This document shows positions 52,731 to 61,126 of a DNA stretch of 64,000 nucleotides, one piece after another. The notes beneath the pieces are model-generated. The model searched no databases and was not told the DNA's origin. It saw nothing but the letters and a program-made list of their open reading frames with translations. A program made the position numbers and the translations under genes. This DNA is from DASSJT01 sp963715025 (GTDB taxonomy: Bacteria; Actinomycetota; Actinomycetes; Actinomycetales; Dermatophilaceae): assembly GCA_963715025.1 (NCBI GenBank), contig CAVQQQ010000002.1, positions 310,001 through 374,000 of the forward strand. The letters are read 5' to 3'. Numbering within the stretch: the stretch's first letter is position 1; each line of letters opens with the position of its first letter.

Positions 52731-52985
52731 TCAGGACGCCTTCGCCACGTTGGGGGCGAGAGCGTCCACCCGAGCCGCCAGCTGGTCGTGGGCTGCCTCG
52801 AAGGCGTCCTCGCAGACGTGGTCGATGCCTTCCTTCTCGGCCTGCATCAGGAATGCGCGGGCAGTCTCTGGGCCCTGCTCGAGCAGCCCCTGCGGCGCGA
52901 ACATGCCGATCCGGACGAGTGCAGCCCGGCGGCCTTCTGCCTGCGCTGGTCCTGCCGCCGGGGTGGCCGCTATCTGGTCTTTCAT
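52731..52985 (-). CDS. Small protein, possibly an internally deleted LLM-class (F420) enzyme
   Basis: An 84-residue frame with VRIGMFAPQGLLEQGPETAR and AFLMQAEKEGIDHVC, which resembles the start of luciferase-like (LLM) F420-dependent enzymes. It is followed at once by EDAFEAAHDQLAARVDALAP, which could be a C-terminus. The middle 200 or so residues would be missing. The ATG at 52985 overlaps the stop of the MddA-like gene by four bases (ATGA), which suggests it was once co-translated. Either a deletion derivative or a genuine small protein. Confidence 0.4.
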   Translation of the reverse strand: MKDQIAATPAAGPAQAEGRRAALVRIGMFAPQGLLEQGPETARAFLMQAEKEGIDHVCEDAFEAAHDQLAARVDALAPNVAKAS

Positions 52986-53824
52986 GTCGCCTGCTTCCTG
53001 TCGTCTTCTTCGCTCCGCTGAGGCTCAGGCGAAGGATGCCGTAGCGAGGGGCGGGGGATCAGCGCGGGCACGCGGGCCCGATACGCGGTGTAGGTGCCGC
53101 CCAGGCTCTGGGTCAGGTCATGTTCCTCGAATGCGATGCCGGCCAGGATGTAGCCGGTCGCGGCGGCCGCGAACAGCAGGTGCCCGGCCGTCATCGTGGG
53201 CGCCGACCAGAAGACGACCAGGAAGCCGAGCATCAGGGGATGCCGGATGCGCCTGTATAGGCCGCGCTCGGTGAAGGGTGGCGGGGTGTACCGGGCGTGT
53301 CGCGCATGCTGCCAGGCCTGCCGCAGCCCGACCAGGTCGAAATGGCTGATCAGGAACGTGGAACTGACGGTCACCGCCCAGCCAGCCGCATATGCGGCCC
53401 AGAGCGCGCCGGCGGCCGGTCCCGACAGGTTCCAAGCGGTCCCGCCGATCGGCCGCCACAGCCAGAACAGCAGCGCCAGCGCCAGGCTCGCGGCCAGGAC
53501 GAAACTCGCCCGTTCGGCAGGCCCCGGCACCATCCGTGTCCAGCGGCGCTTGAACCACGGCCGGGCCATCACGGTGTGCTGAACCGCGAATAGCATCAGC
53601 AGCAGCACGTCGATGCCCACCGCGACCGGCACTGGGGCGCGCGGCCCCTGGTCGATGCCCTTAGGCACGCCAAAGCCCGCGAAGAAGCCCACCGCGTAGC
53701 CGAGCACCGCCCAGAAGAGCAGGTAAACGGCTGCCGCATACACCAGAATGATCAGCGCGGGCATCTTAGCCGGCTGTCGGCGCTCGGCCACCAGGGGGCC
53801 GGCTGGCTTCATGGCGTGTGACAT
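52982..53824 (-). CDS. mddA: Methanethiol S-methyltransferase-like (MddA/NnrU family)
   Basis: A 280-residue membrane methyltransferase of the isoprenylcysteine-methyltransferase fold. It has about five helices, VQHTVMARPWFKRRWTRMVP, LRQAWQHARHARYTPPPFTE, LYRRIRHPLMLGFLVVFWSA and APTMTAGHLLFAAAATGYIL, with EEHDL near the end. The RHP...FW...PxMTxGHLLFA block matches MddA, which methylates methanethiol to dimethyl sulfide with SAM. NnrU-like proteins of other function share this fold, so the symbol is tentative. TAGCGT six bases upstream suggests a leaderless start at 53824. A hydrolase-LuxR regulator lies just upstream on the same strand. Confidence 0.72.
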   Translation of the reverse strand: MSHAMKPAGPLVAERRQPAKMPALIILVYAAAVYLLFWAVLGYAVGFFAGFGVPKGIDQGPRAPVPVAVGIDVLLLMLFAVQHTVMARPWFKRRWTRMVPGPAERASFVLAASLALALLFWLWRPIGGTAWNLSGPAAGALWAAYAAGWAVTVSSTFLISHFDLVGLRQAWQHARHARYTPPPFTERGLYRRIRHPLMLGFLVVFWSAPTMTAGHLLFAAAATGYILAGIAFEEHDLTQSLGGTYTAYRARVPALIPRPSLRHPSPEPQRSEEDDRKQAT

Positions 53825-53830
53825 GCCTTG

Positions 53831-53836
53831 ACGCTA
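53831..53836 (-). promoter_or_regulatory. -10 box for a leaderless mddA-like transcript
   Basis: On the minus strand TAGCGT is followed by six bases and the ATG at 53824. Confidence 0.6.
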
Positions 53837-53945
53837 GGGTCGCCCAGCGCCGGGCGGCCATCGGGTGAACTACCGGCGAAATCCCCTGTTCCCCCGGCTG
53901 GGAGGATCGTGTCCCGTCCCGACGTCGGGCGAACTACCGAGCCGC

Positions 53946-54956
53946 TCAGCCCCCGAGCCGCTGCTCGGTCACCCACGCCGCGATCTGGGCACGGGAGCGC
54001 ACACCCAGCTTGCGCCGGATGTTCTCCACGTGCGCCTCGGCCGTCCGCGGCGCGACAGACAAGCGCCTGGCGACGGATTGATTGGTCAGCCCCTTAGCGA
54101 CCAGTTCGGCCACCTCGAGCTCACGGCCGGTCAGCCGCGGCCCCGGCCTCGCGGGCTCACACAGGAAGCTGAGCATCGCCTCCAGGACAGCGAGCCAGTC
54201 GCCGTGGTAGAACAGGTGGCTGGAACCCGGAAGCGGGATCAGCGTCGCCCCCGGGGTCAGCGCAGCGACCTCCCGCCCCAGCTCGAACCTGGTGCCCATG
54301 TCCGCCTCGCGGTGCAAGACCACCGTGCGCGCCCGGATCGCCGGAAGCAAGGCCCTGATGTCGGTGTCGTAGTAGACCTCCAGCAGCCGGGCGGCCACCG
54401 CAGCCGAGGCGCTTGCCCGCTGGAACCGGGTGAAGGCCGCCACCTCTTCAGCGGTGGGATCGGTGACGAAAGCCTCGGTCAGTGCCTTCAGTCCCAGGCC
54501 CCAATGGGCCCGCACCAGCGCCACGACCGAGTTCCTCACTTCGGCCGGCGCCAGATCCCTGCCGCTGGCGCACATCCCGTACACCACCAGCGCCTCGACG
54601 CGCTCCGGGTACCTCGCCGCGATCGCGGCCGCGAGTTGGCCCCCTTGCGAGGCCCCGAACAGGCGGAAGCGGCGGGCACCTGCCGCATCGGCGACCGCCA
54701 GCGCCGCAGCCACCTGCCCGTCGAACGACAGATCTATCCCGTCCCGATCGGACAACCCGCACCCGGGCTTGTCATAACGGATCACGGTAAACCGCTCCGC
54801 CAGCCGCTCGACGAAGTCGCCGAAGGAACACAGCTCCAACTGCCCGCGCAGATGGGTAATCCAGCCCGAATCGCACAACAGCGCCGGCCCGGTGCCCGAC
54901 GCCGAGTAGGCGACGCGTCCCGCGGGCGTGCTGGTGTACCTGACCCTCGGCCCCAC
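53946..54956 (-). CDS. Alpha/beta hydrolase fused to a LuxR-type DNA-binding domain
   Basis: A 336-residue two-domain protein. Residues about 10-260 form an alpha/beta hydrolase with RYDKPGCGLSDRDG, the nucleophile elbow FGASQGGQLAAAIAARYPE, and a histidine in PGSSHLFYHGD. Residues about 270-336 form a LuxR helix-turn-helix (LTGRELEVAELVAKGLTNQS, then APRTAEAHVENIRRKLGV). The hydrolase may act as a ligand sensor or as an enzyme linked to transcription. The GTG at 54956 has CAGCCT six bases upstream. It is 122 bp upstream of the mddA-like gene on the same strand and is its likely regulator. Confidence 0.87.
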   Translation of the reverse strand: MGPRVRYTSTPAGRVAYSASGTGPALLCDSGWITHLRGQLELCSFGDFVERLAERFTVIRYDKPGCGLSDRDGIDLSFDGQVAAALAVADAAGARRFRLFGASQGGQLAAAIAARYPERVEALVVYGMCASGRDLAPAEVRNSVVALVRAHWGLGLKALTEAFVTDPTAEEVAAFTRFQRASASAAVAARLLEVYYDTDIRALLPAIRARTVVLHREADMGTRFELGREVAALTPGATLIPLPGSSHLFYHGDWLAVLEAMLSFLCEPARPGPRLTGRELEVAELVAKGLTNQSVARRLSVAPRTAEAHVENIRRKLGVRSRAQIAAWVTEQRLGG

Positions 54957-55013
54957 CGGTCCAGGCTGACACCCCCAACCCAGCGCGGTAAAGGAGGAAC
55001 ACAGGGAGGGGGC

Positions 55014-55127
55014 ATGACAATGACGATCCCGGCGATCCCAGGGGTCAGCAGCCGATCGCCGTCACCCCGGCCAGCAACGCCCGAAAACGCCGAGTTCGAT
55101 GCGGCACGGCCCCGGCATGGACGGTGA
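55014..55127 (+). CDS. Short open frame with a strong ribosome binding site
   Basis: A 37-codon frame starting at ATG 55014, preceded by AAAGGAGG and GGGAGGGGG. The product begins MTMTIPAIPGVSSRS and has no recognised family. It lies in the promoter region divergent from the hydrolase-LuxR gene. It could be a leader peptide, a truncated gene start or noise. Confidence 0.25.
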   Translation: MTMTIPAIPGVSSRSPSPRPATPENAEFDAARPRHGR

Positions 55128-55223
55128 CCGAAGCGCCATGCAGGTAAGGCAGGCTCGCGCGCGGTCCACGGGTGTCGCGGCTGCCGTCCGTGGACATGAT
55201 CCACAGCGAAGTGATCCAGCTGC

Positions 55224-55928
55224 ATGCTTCTTCACTGCTCCCCTGTGGTGGTGGTTGCGGCCTTCCGGGTGGGGGAGAGGAGCCGCACCGCCGCAGAGTC
55301 GTATGCCGCGGCACGCGAGTATGCGCTCGCGGAGGCCGCGTCTGCCGCCGTGCGTGCGGACCGGCTGGCCGTGGCGCGCGAGCTCCACGACGCGATCTCC
55401 GGCACCATCGGCGTCATCGTCCTTCAGGCGGGGGCCGCCGAGATGCTGTGGCTGCAGGACCCCGCGCGAGCTCGACGAGCTGCTGCCCCGGCTGTCCGCG
55501 CCGGACCGGCCGGCGCCGGACTTCTCCCCTCATGGCATCGAGGCTGTGCCCGAGCTGGCAGACCGTATGCGGTGCGGCGGGGTTCGCGTGGCCACGCACC
55601 TCGAGGGACCGGTGGGCGAGGTGCCCCCACCGGTGGCGCTCACGGCATACCGCATCGTCCAGGAGTGTCTTGGGAACTCCGCGCGATATGCGCCGGGAGC
55701 CCGGGTGCGCGTGGCCGTCCGCGCTCTCGGGTCGGCCGTCGAGGTGGAGGTGGCCGACGACGGCCCGGGCGCAGCAACCTTGGGCCGCAACGGCTTTGGG
55801 CTCGTTGGGCTGGCCGAGCGGGTGCGGGGCTGGGTGGGGCCCTCACAGTCGGCACGGGCGATGCCAGCCGGGGCCTCCGGGTCACCGCGCGACTGCCGGT
55901 GCCCGAGACAACTGAGGCGTCGCCGTGA
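55224..55928 (+). pseudogene. Sensor histidine kinase (NarL-system type), truncated and frameshifted
   Basis: The pieces AVRADRLAVARELHDAISGT and IGVIVLQAGAAEML form the dimerisation/phosphoacceptor helix, with the His in RELHD. After a frameshift near 55,465, VALTAYRIVQECLGNSARYA and EVEVADDGPGAATLGRNGFG are the N and G boxes of the ATPase. A second shift near 55,835 leads to the ending TARLPVPETTEASP. The N-terminal sensor and most membrane helices are missing. The TGA overlaps the GTG of a truncated response regulator. Confidence 0.8.
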
Positions 55929-56026
55929 TCCGGGTGCTGCAGGCCGACGACCACGAGCTGTTGCGCAGCGGGGTGGCCGGGATCACTGCCACCGCAGCGG
56001 TCCTCGAGATTGATGGCCCTAACTGA
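55925..56026 (+). pseudogene. Truncated response regulator
   Basis: GTG 55925 overlaps the kinase stop (GTGA). It encodes VIRVLQADDHELLRSGVAGI, the start of a NarL/FixJ receiver domain with its acidic pair, then breaks off after 33 codons at a TGA. The phosphoacceptor and the DNA-binding domain are gone. Confidence 0.75.
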
Positions 56027-56035
56027 CTACCTCCG

Positions 56036-56112
56036 TGACCAGCACACGCTCACTCATGATCCGGCCGGCTAGGACTGCGGACGAGGTCTTGGCCGACGTC
56101 AGGGACCCGTGA
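56036..56112 (+). pseudogene. Possible GNAT N-terminal fragment
   Basis: About 25 codons ending SLMIRPARTADEVLADVRDP then TGA. The MIRPAR-x-A-D start is common in GNAT acetyltransferases. It overlaps the 3' end of helR by 14 bp and is too short to be sure. Confidence 0.25.
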
Positions 56113-58253
56113 GGATGACGAGTCGCTGGGTCGCTCGGGTCATCGCTACATAGCGGTCGACTGCTCCTTCGATGCCCTTGCCGAACGCCTCTGGGTCGAT
56201 GAGGACGACCAGGTCGAACTCGAGCCCCTTCGCCAGCTCCGGGGTCAGCGAGCGGACGCGGCCCGTCCCGCGGAACGAGGGGTCACCGATGACACAGGCG
56301 ATGCCGTCGGCGTGCTCCACGCGCCAGGTCTCGAGGATCGAGCCGAGCTCCGACGCACGGCCGTGGACCACCCGGACGCCGGTGCTCCGGACCGAGGTCG
56401 GCACGTTGGCGTCCGGGATCGCCCCCCGGATGACCGGCTCGGCCTCGGCCATGACCTCCACGGGCGTCCGGTAGTTGATGCCCAGGGACGCCAGCGAGAT
56501 CCGGTCCAGCCCGATCCGCTTGAGCCGCTCCTGCCACGACTCCGTGAACCCGTGCCTGGCCTGGGCGCGATCCCCGACGATGGTGAGACTGCGCGACGGG
56601 CAGCGGAGCAGCACCATCTGCCACTCTGCGTCGGTCAGCTCCTGCGCCTCGTCGACGACGACGTGCGCGAACGGGCCGGCGAGGAGGTCTGGGTCGGTGC
56701 GGGGCACGGCGGCATCGTCGACGAGGTTCTCCCGGATGTCCGGGTGGCGCAGCATCGTCACCACGCCCTCGAAGTCGTCGTCCGCGGCGATGAGGTCGTC
56801 GATGACCGCGGCCATCTGCTCGCGCTCGGCAGCGGCTGCTGCCCGCTGCCGCCCTGCCCTGCCGGGCGCGTCCGGATCGCCGAGACGCTGCCGCGCAGCA
56901 TCCAGCAATGGCAGGTCAGACACGGTCCAGTCCTGGGGGTCGGTCCGCTGGAGCATCCGGACCTCGTCGGGCTCGAGCCACGGGGCGCACATCCGCAGGT
57001 ACGCAGGGACCGACCAGAGGTCCCCGACGAGGTCGGTCGCGTCGATGAGCGGCCAGGCGCGGTTGAACGTCGTCTGCAGTTCCTCGTCGCGCACGAGCGA
57101 CGCCCGGAGCAGGTCGGCGTCGACGTCCTCGTCGTCGTGTTTGTCGAGGAGGATCGTCAGCAGCTCGTCCCATACCTGCTCGCGGGCCTCGTTGTGCGGG
57201 GTTCCCGGATCCGGTGCGTCGAGCGCGGCGGCCCAGTCGTCGGCGCCCAGCCAGACGTCGGCCCACGGCGTCGCGACCGTCATGCCCGTGGTCGGCGGGT
57301 CCTCGTAGAACTTCACGGCAGTCTCGATCGCCGTGACCAGGCGCGCCGACGCCTTGAGCCGGGCGACGTCGTTGTCGTGCTCGACCCTCGCGGTGGCGCC
57401 CTCCGGCACGAGGTCCCGCAGCGTGCAGGTCTGCACGCCCTCCTCCCCGAGGCTGGGCAGGACGTCGGAGACGTAGGCCAGATAGGGCTGGTGCGGGCCG
57501 ACGAACAGCACCCCGCCCCGGCGGTGCCCCAGGCGCGGGTCGGAGTACAGCAGGTATGCCGTGCGGTGCAGCGCGACGACCGTCTTCCCCGTGCCCGGAC
57601 CGCCGTCGACGACGAGGGCGCCGCGGGCACCCGCCCGGATGATGGCGTCCTGATCGGCCTGGATGGTGCCGAGCACGTCGCGCATCCGGGCCGACCGGTT
57701 GCTGCCCAGGCTGGCGATGAAGGCGGACTGGTCGTCGAGCGCGGCGGCATGTCCTTGGAATCGCGTCCGCGGTGAACACCTCGTCCCAGTAGTCGCTGAC
57801 CCGGCCGCGGGTCCAGCGATACCTGCGGCGGCTGGCCAGACCCATCGGGTTGGCGTGGGTCGCTCCGAAGAACGGTTCTGCCGCCGGGGAGCGCCAGTCG
57901 AGCAGGAGCCGACGGCCCGAGCTGTCGGTGAGACCGAGTCGTCCGACGTACACAGGCTCAGGGTCGTCTGCGCTGACCAGGTGCCCGAGGCACAGGTCCA
58001 AGCCGAAGCGACGCAGGGCGCGCAGGCGAGCGGTCAGCCGGTGGATCTCCAGGTCCCGGTCCATTGCCGCTTGGCCCCTGCCGCCGGGTGCCTTGCGCTG
58101 GGCATCGAGGCGGTCGGACAGGTCGGCGATCGACTGCTCGAGGCTCTCCGCGATGGCCGCGAAGTGCTGCTCGTCGCCGGCGATCAGTGCCGGGTCGGCC
58201 TTGTGGGCGAGGTGGTCGGGGAGGTCAAACGCGCTGGTGGTCAGGGGGTTCAC
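56099..58253 (-). pseudogene. helR: RNA polymerase recycling ATPase HelR with one frameshift
   Basis: Two minus-strand frames make one HelD/HelR-type UvrD-like ATPase of about 718 residues. The first (GTG 58253, with GGAG upstream) covers the N-terminal coiled-coil arm and GRVSDYWDEVFTADA. Near 57,770 a one-base shift is needed to continue with FQGHAAALDDQSAFIASLGS. The second frame then has Walker A VVDGGPGTGKTVVALHRTAY, the Walker B region HVVVDEAQELTDAEWQMVLL and the C-terminal YVAMTRATQRLVILTG. HelR displaces rifamycin from RNA polymerase and confers tolerance in streptomycetes and mycobacteria. An RAE-like palindrome lies upstream. It may be a pseudogene, or the shift may be a sequencing error. 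Confidence 0.85.
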
Positions 58254-58415
58254 GTCATCAGCTCCGACCCGCCTGCCACCCTGCGAAGTCCGGCGGCGCG
58301 CACACCCGCACCTCCGAGCCCTGCGCGCGCAACCGCACAGCGAGTCCCATCGGTTCGACGTCTCCGCGCGACCCACATGTCGACAACAACACACGCATTC
58401 TGCGACCCCCATTTC

Positions 58416-58433
58416 CGTAGGTTCTGGCCTACG
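58416..58433. other. Short stem-loop in the helR leader
   Basis: CGTAGG and CCTACG form a 6-bp stem with a 6-nt loop between the RAE-like site and the helR start. It may be part of the 5' untranslated region. Function unknown. Confidence 0.35.
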
Positions 58434-58456
58434 CCGGCGATTCTGCGGCACAACCC

Positions 58457-58475
58457 GGGTCTTGCCGCAAGCCCC
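58457..58475 (-). promoter_or_regulatory. Rifamycin-associated-element-like palindrome upstream of helR
   Basis: On the minus strand a 19-bp inverted repeat has the core CTTGC-G-GCAAG flanked by GGG and CCC, with one mismatched pair. From memory, the rifamycin-associated element found upstream of rifamycin-inactivating genes and helR in Actinobacteria has this core. It lies about 205 bp before the helR start codon, on the correct side. Confidence 0.65.
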
Positions 58476-58493
58476 CCGGTGCGCTATACGTTG

Positions 58494-58571
58494 AAAGTGG
58501 AAGGGAGTGGGTACTCTCCTTCCACTTTGCCGTCCGCCGTGGACCTTTCCCCTTTGTCGTCCGCCGTGGAC
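58494..58571. repeat. Long hairpin plus direct repeat
   Basis: An inverted repeat of about 15 bp with one bulge (58494-58508 with 58513-58528) has a 4-nt loop. It is followed by two 18-bp direct repeats (58527-58544 and 58554-58571) that differ at one position. The phrase GCCGTGGACCTTTCC also occurs in the element terminator at 36.7 kb. It may be a remnant of a terminator carried by a mobile element. Confidence 0.5.
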
Positions 58572-58579
58572 GGACGAGC

Positions 58580-59109
58580 TCCTTGCCAAGCGGTGGCGCG
58601 CCGCATACCGCGGTGCCGAGGCCCACAGGATCTCCCCTAGGCGTGCGGATGCCGCCGCGGAACGATGGTTCTCCACGCACTCGAGCACGACCCGCTCGAA
58701 CGTCGCCGAGAGCGCCGCCACGGTCACGGAGTTATCCGCTGGGCGCAGCTCCGCCAGGTGCTGGCTCACGGAGGTCGCGCTCACCCCGTGCCAGCTCGGC
58801 CAGACAGGTCACGGACGACCGGTCGCCGACGACGTCGACTACGACGCGGAGAACGTGCCGATCCTTGGCTGTTGGGCCCCCGCTAGAGGTCGCCACCGCA
58901 CGAGTTTAGGTCGCCACCGCACGAGTTTGCCGCGCTTTGCGGCCCCTCGATCACCTGCCCAGCGGACCTGTGCTCCGGACCGATGAAACCACGTCGAGAA
59001 TCGCTTGAGTGGTGGTGGCGGCGCCTTCTTCGTCCGCGATCAGCTCTTCGTGGCCTGTCCAAGCAGTCGGGGCGTTTGCGCCGGCTCCCGGCGCCCTACG
59101 CCAGAGCGG
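58580..59109. other. Gap with a possible decayed winged-helix regulator
   Basis: No intact gene is supported. On the minus strand, VSATSVSQHLAELRPADN could be an ArsR-type recognition helix. In another frame, VGDRSSVTCLAELARG would be the helix before it. A frameshift between them is required. A tandem duplication of about 19 bp (AGGTCGCCACCGCACGAGTTT-like, near 58,886-58,928) is also present. Confidence 0.3.
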
Positions 59110-60252
59110 CTACGGCGCGCTGACGATGATGGCGACCTTTCCCCGGACTTCGCCGGCCTCGAGGTGGCGCATGGCGTCCGGCACGCGCTCCAGCGGGTGG
59201 GTGCGGTCGATACTTGGCGTGACCTTGCCGGCTTCGATGAGCACGGTGAGCCGCTCCAGGTCGCTGGCGCGTTCCTTGCTGGCCAGCATGGTCAGCCGCT
59301 GGGCCACGAAGGGTGAGAGCAGTGGCGCCCGCAGCGAGCGGCCGAAGCCCCCGGTCCACTTGCCGCCGTCCTCGCCGCCGACGATGACCAGCGTCCCGGT
59401 GCGCGTGACGGCGCGACGAAGTCGTGACAGTGGCGTGTTCCCGCCGATGTCGAGGACCAGGTCGTAGTGGTGGACGCCGTCGGCGAAGTCCTCTCGGGTG
59501 TAGTCGACGACGTGGTCGGCTCCGAGGGACCTCACCAGGTCGAGCTTGCCGGTGCTGCACACGCCCGTGACCTCGGCCCCGAACGCCTTGGCCAGCTGCA
59601 CGGCATAGCTGCCGACCCCACCGGAGGCGCCGACGACCAACACCTTCTCGCCAGGCTCGACCCGTCCGGCGTCGGTCAGAGCCTGCAGGGCAGTGCCCGC
59701 GGAGATCGGAACGACCGCCGCCTGTTCGAAAGACAGGCCCGCGGGCTTGCGGGCGAGCTTGTCCTCGCGGGCTGCGGCGTACTCGGCGAACGAGCCTCGG
59801 CTCATCCCGAACACCTCGTCGCCCGCCCTAAACCTGGTCACCGCCGAACCCACGTCGACGACGGTGCCGGCAACGTCTATGCCGGCCACGCCGTTCTTCG
59901 GCCGACGGAACCCGAAGCCGATGACGCGCAGCAGGAGCGGGAGCCCTGCCATCATGTGCCAGGTGCCCCGGTCCAGCCCGGCAGCGTGTACCCGAACGAG
60001 CACCTCGTTCTCGGCGATCTCAGGGCGGGGGATCCGCCCGGGCTGAAGGACATCCGCGGTGCCGTAGCTCTTCTGGACGATGGCCCGCATCATGCGGTCC
60101 GGGGCTTCGTCATCCGTGCGGCGGCTCGTCTTATCGGCCTGCTGTTCGGTCTCGTGGACATCGGCCGCTGATCCGGCACGGTGCGCCGGCGCGCCCGGTG
60201 GAACGCCATGCGGCTGCTGGTCGGGGGAGGTTTCCCGGGTGCTGTTCGTCAT
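59110..60252 (-). CDS. Quinone-reductase-like MDR oxidoreductase
   Basis: A zinc-independent medium-chain reductase. With the ATG at 60252 it has about 380 residues, of which the first 50 are hydrophilic. RAIVQKSYGTADVLQ starts the catalytic fold, NEVLVRVHAAGLDRGTWHMM follows, and VLVVGASGGVGSYAVQLAKA is the NADPH-binding motif. The ending DAMRHLEAGEVRGKVAII is typical. It probably reduces quinones or enones with NADPH. An in-frame ATG at 60291 is also possible. It is divergent from a TetR regulator, with a strong operator between, so it is probably inducible by an electrophile or antibiotic. Confidence 0.87.
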   Translation of the reverse strand: MTNSTRETSPDQQPHGVPPGAPAHRAGSAADVHETEQQADKTSRRTDDEAPDRMMRAIVQKSYGTADVLQPGRIPRPEIAENEVLVRVHAAGLDRGTWHMMAGLPLLLRVIGFGFRRPKNGVAGIDVAGTVVDVGSAVTRFRAGDEVFGMSRGSFAEYAAAREDKLARKPAGLSFEQAAVVPISAGTALQALTDAGRVEPGEKVLVVGASGGVGSYAVQLAKAFGAEVTGVCSTGKLDLVRSLGADHVVDYTREDFADGVHHYDLVLDIGGNTPLSRLRRAVTRTGTLVIVGGEDGGKWTGGFGRSLRAPLLSPFVAQRLTMLASKERASDLERLTVLIEAGKVTPSIDRTHPLERVPDAMRHLEAGEVRGKVAIIVSAP

Positions 60253-60317
60253 GGTGATCCCGTCCGGTGCTTGTGTGGCAGGAGCCGCCATAAGGCTGCG
60301 CCAGGCGCCACGGTCTT

Positions 60318-60354
60318 CGTACTATGTACGAAAGAGCCTACCGTACATAGTACG
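60318..60354. promoter_or_regulatory. TetR operator between the MDR and TetR genes
   Basis: A perfect 13-bp inverted repeat (60318-60330 with 60342-60354) is separated by 11 bp. Each arm is itself palindromic, CGTAC-N3-GTACG. This allows two TetR dimers to bind. It lies between divergent starts and probably controls both. Confidence 0.8.
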
Positions 60355-60391
60355 ATCGTCCTAGGTATCGAGTGAACTGATCGGAGTGTGG

Positions 60392-61126
60392 ATGGCTGAC
60401 ACGGGAAGCATGGGCCGGCTGGCCCGGCCTCGGCTGAGCAAGGACCGAGTGCTCCGCAGCGCTGTGGCGATCGCGGACACAGGCGGCCTCGGCTCGTTGA
60501 CCATCCGCTCGCTCGCGCAGGAGCTCGGCGTGAAACCGATGTCCGTGTACTACCACGTCGCCAACAAGGACGAGATTCTCGACGGGCTCGTCGACATCGT
60601 CTTCAGTGAGATCGAGCTGCCGTTCATCGGCGGTGACTGGCGCTCGGAGATGCGCCGACGGGCACACTCTGCCCGCAGCGTGCTGCGGCGTCACCGCTGG
60701 GCGATCGGGCTGCTGGAGTCGCGTCCCACACCCGGCCCGGCGACCCTGCGACACCACGACGTGGTCCTCGGCACCCTGCGTGCGGCCGGCTTCTCCCGAG
60801 AGATGACCGCTCACGCGTATGCGTTGATCGACAGCTACACGTACGGGTTCGCGCTCCAGGAAGCCAGCCTGCCCTTCGAGGGCACCGGGGCGGTCACCGA
60901 TGTGGCTGACCCGATCGTTGAGCAGTTCGCCACTGGCGAGTACCCACACATGGCCGACATGGTGGGCGAGTACTACCTGCGACCGGGGTACGACTTCGGC
61001 GACGAGTTCGACTTCGGGCTGAGTCTCATCCTCGACGCCCTCGACGCGGCGCTGCCCCCCGACTCAGCGAAGCTCTGCCCGCCTGACCCGCTGCTTGATG
61101 AAGGCACGAACAGCGTGGCCCCGTGA
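60392..61126 (+). CDS. TetR/AcrR-family transcriptional regulator
   Basis: A 244-residue regulator. The N-terminal helix-turn-helix is VAIADTGGLGSLTIRSLAQE followed by LGVKPMSVYYHVANKDEILD. The C-terminal domain, with MTAHAYALIDSYTYGFALQE, is of the TetR_C type and would bind a small inducer. The ATG at 60392 has CGGAG five bases upstream; a GTG at 60386 is less likely. It is divergent from the MDR reductase with the palindromic operator between. Its 3' end overlaps an opposite-strand gene by about 100 bp. Confidence 0.9.
   Translation: MADTGSMGRLARPRLSKDRVLRSAVAIADTGGLGSLTIRSLAQELGVKPMSVYYHVANKDEILDGLVDIVFSEIELPFIGGDWRSEMRRRAHSARSVLRRHRWAIGLLESRPTPGPATLRHHDVVLGTLRAAGFSREMTAHAYALIDSYTYGFALQEASLPFEGTGAVTDVADPIVEQFATGEYPHMADMVGEYYLRPGYDFGDEFDFGLSLILDALDAALPPDSAKLCPPDPLLDEGTNSVAP

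Noticed and set aside
58494..58571. CRISPR-like repeats
   Set aside because: Only two direct-repeat copies next to a hairpin, no spacer pattern and no cas gene.
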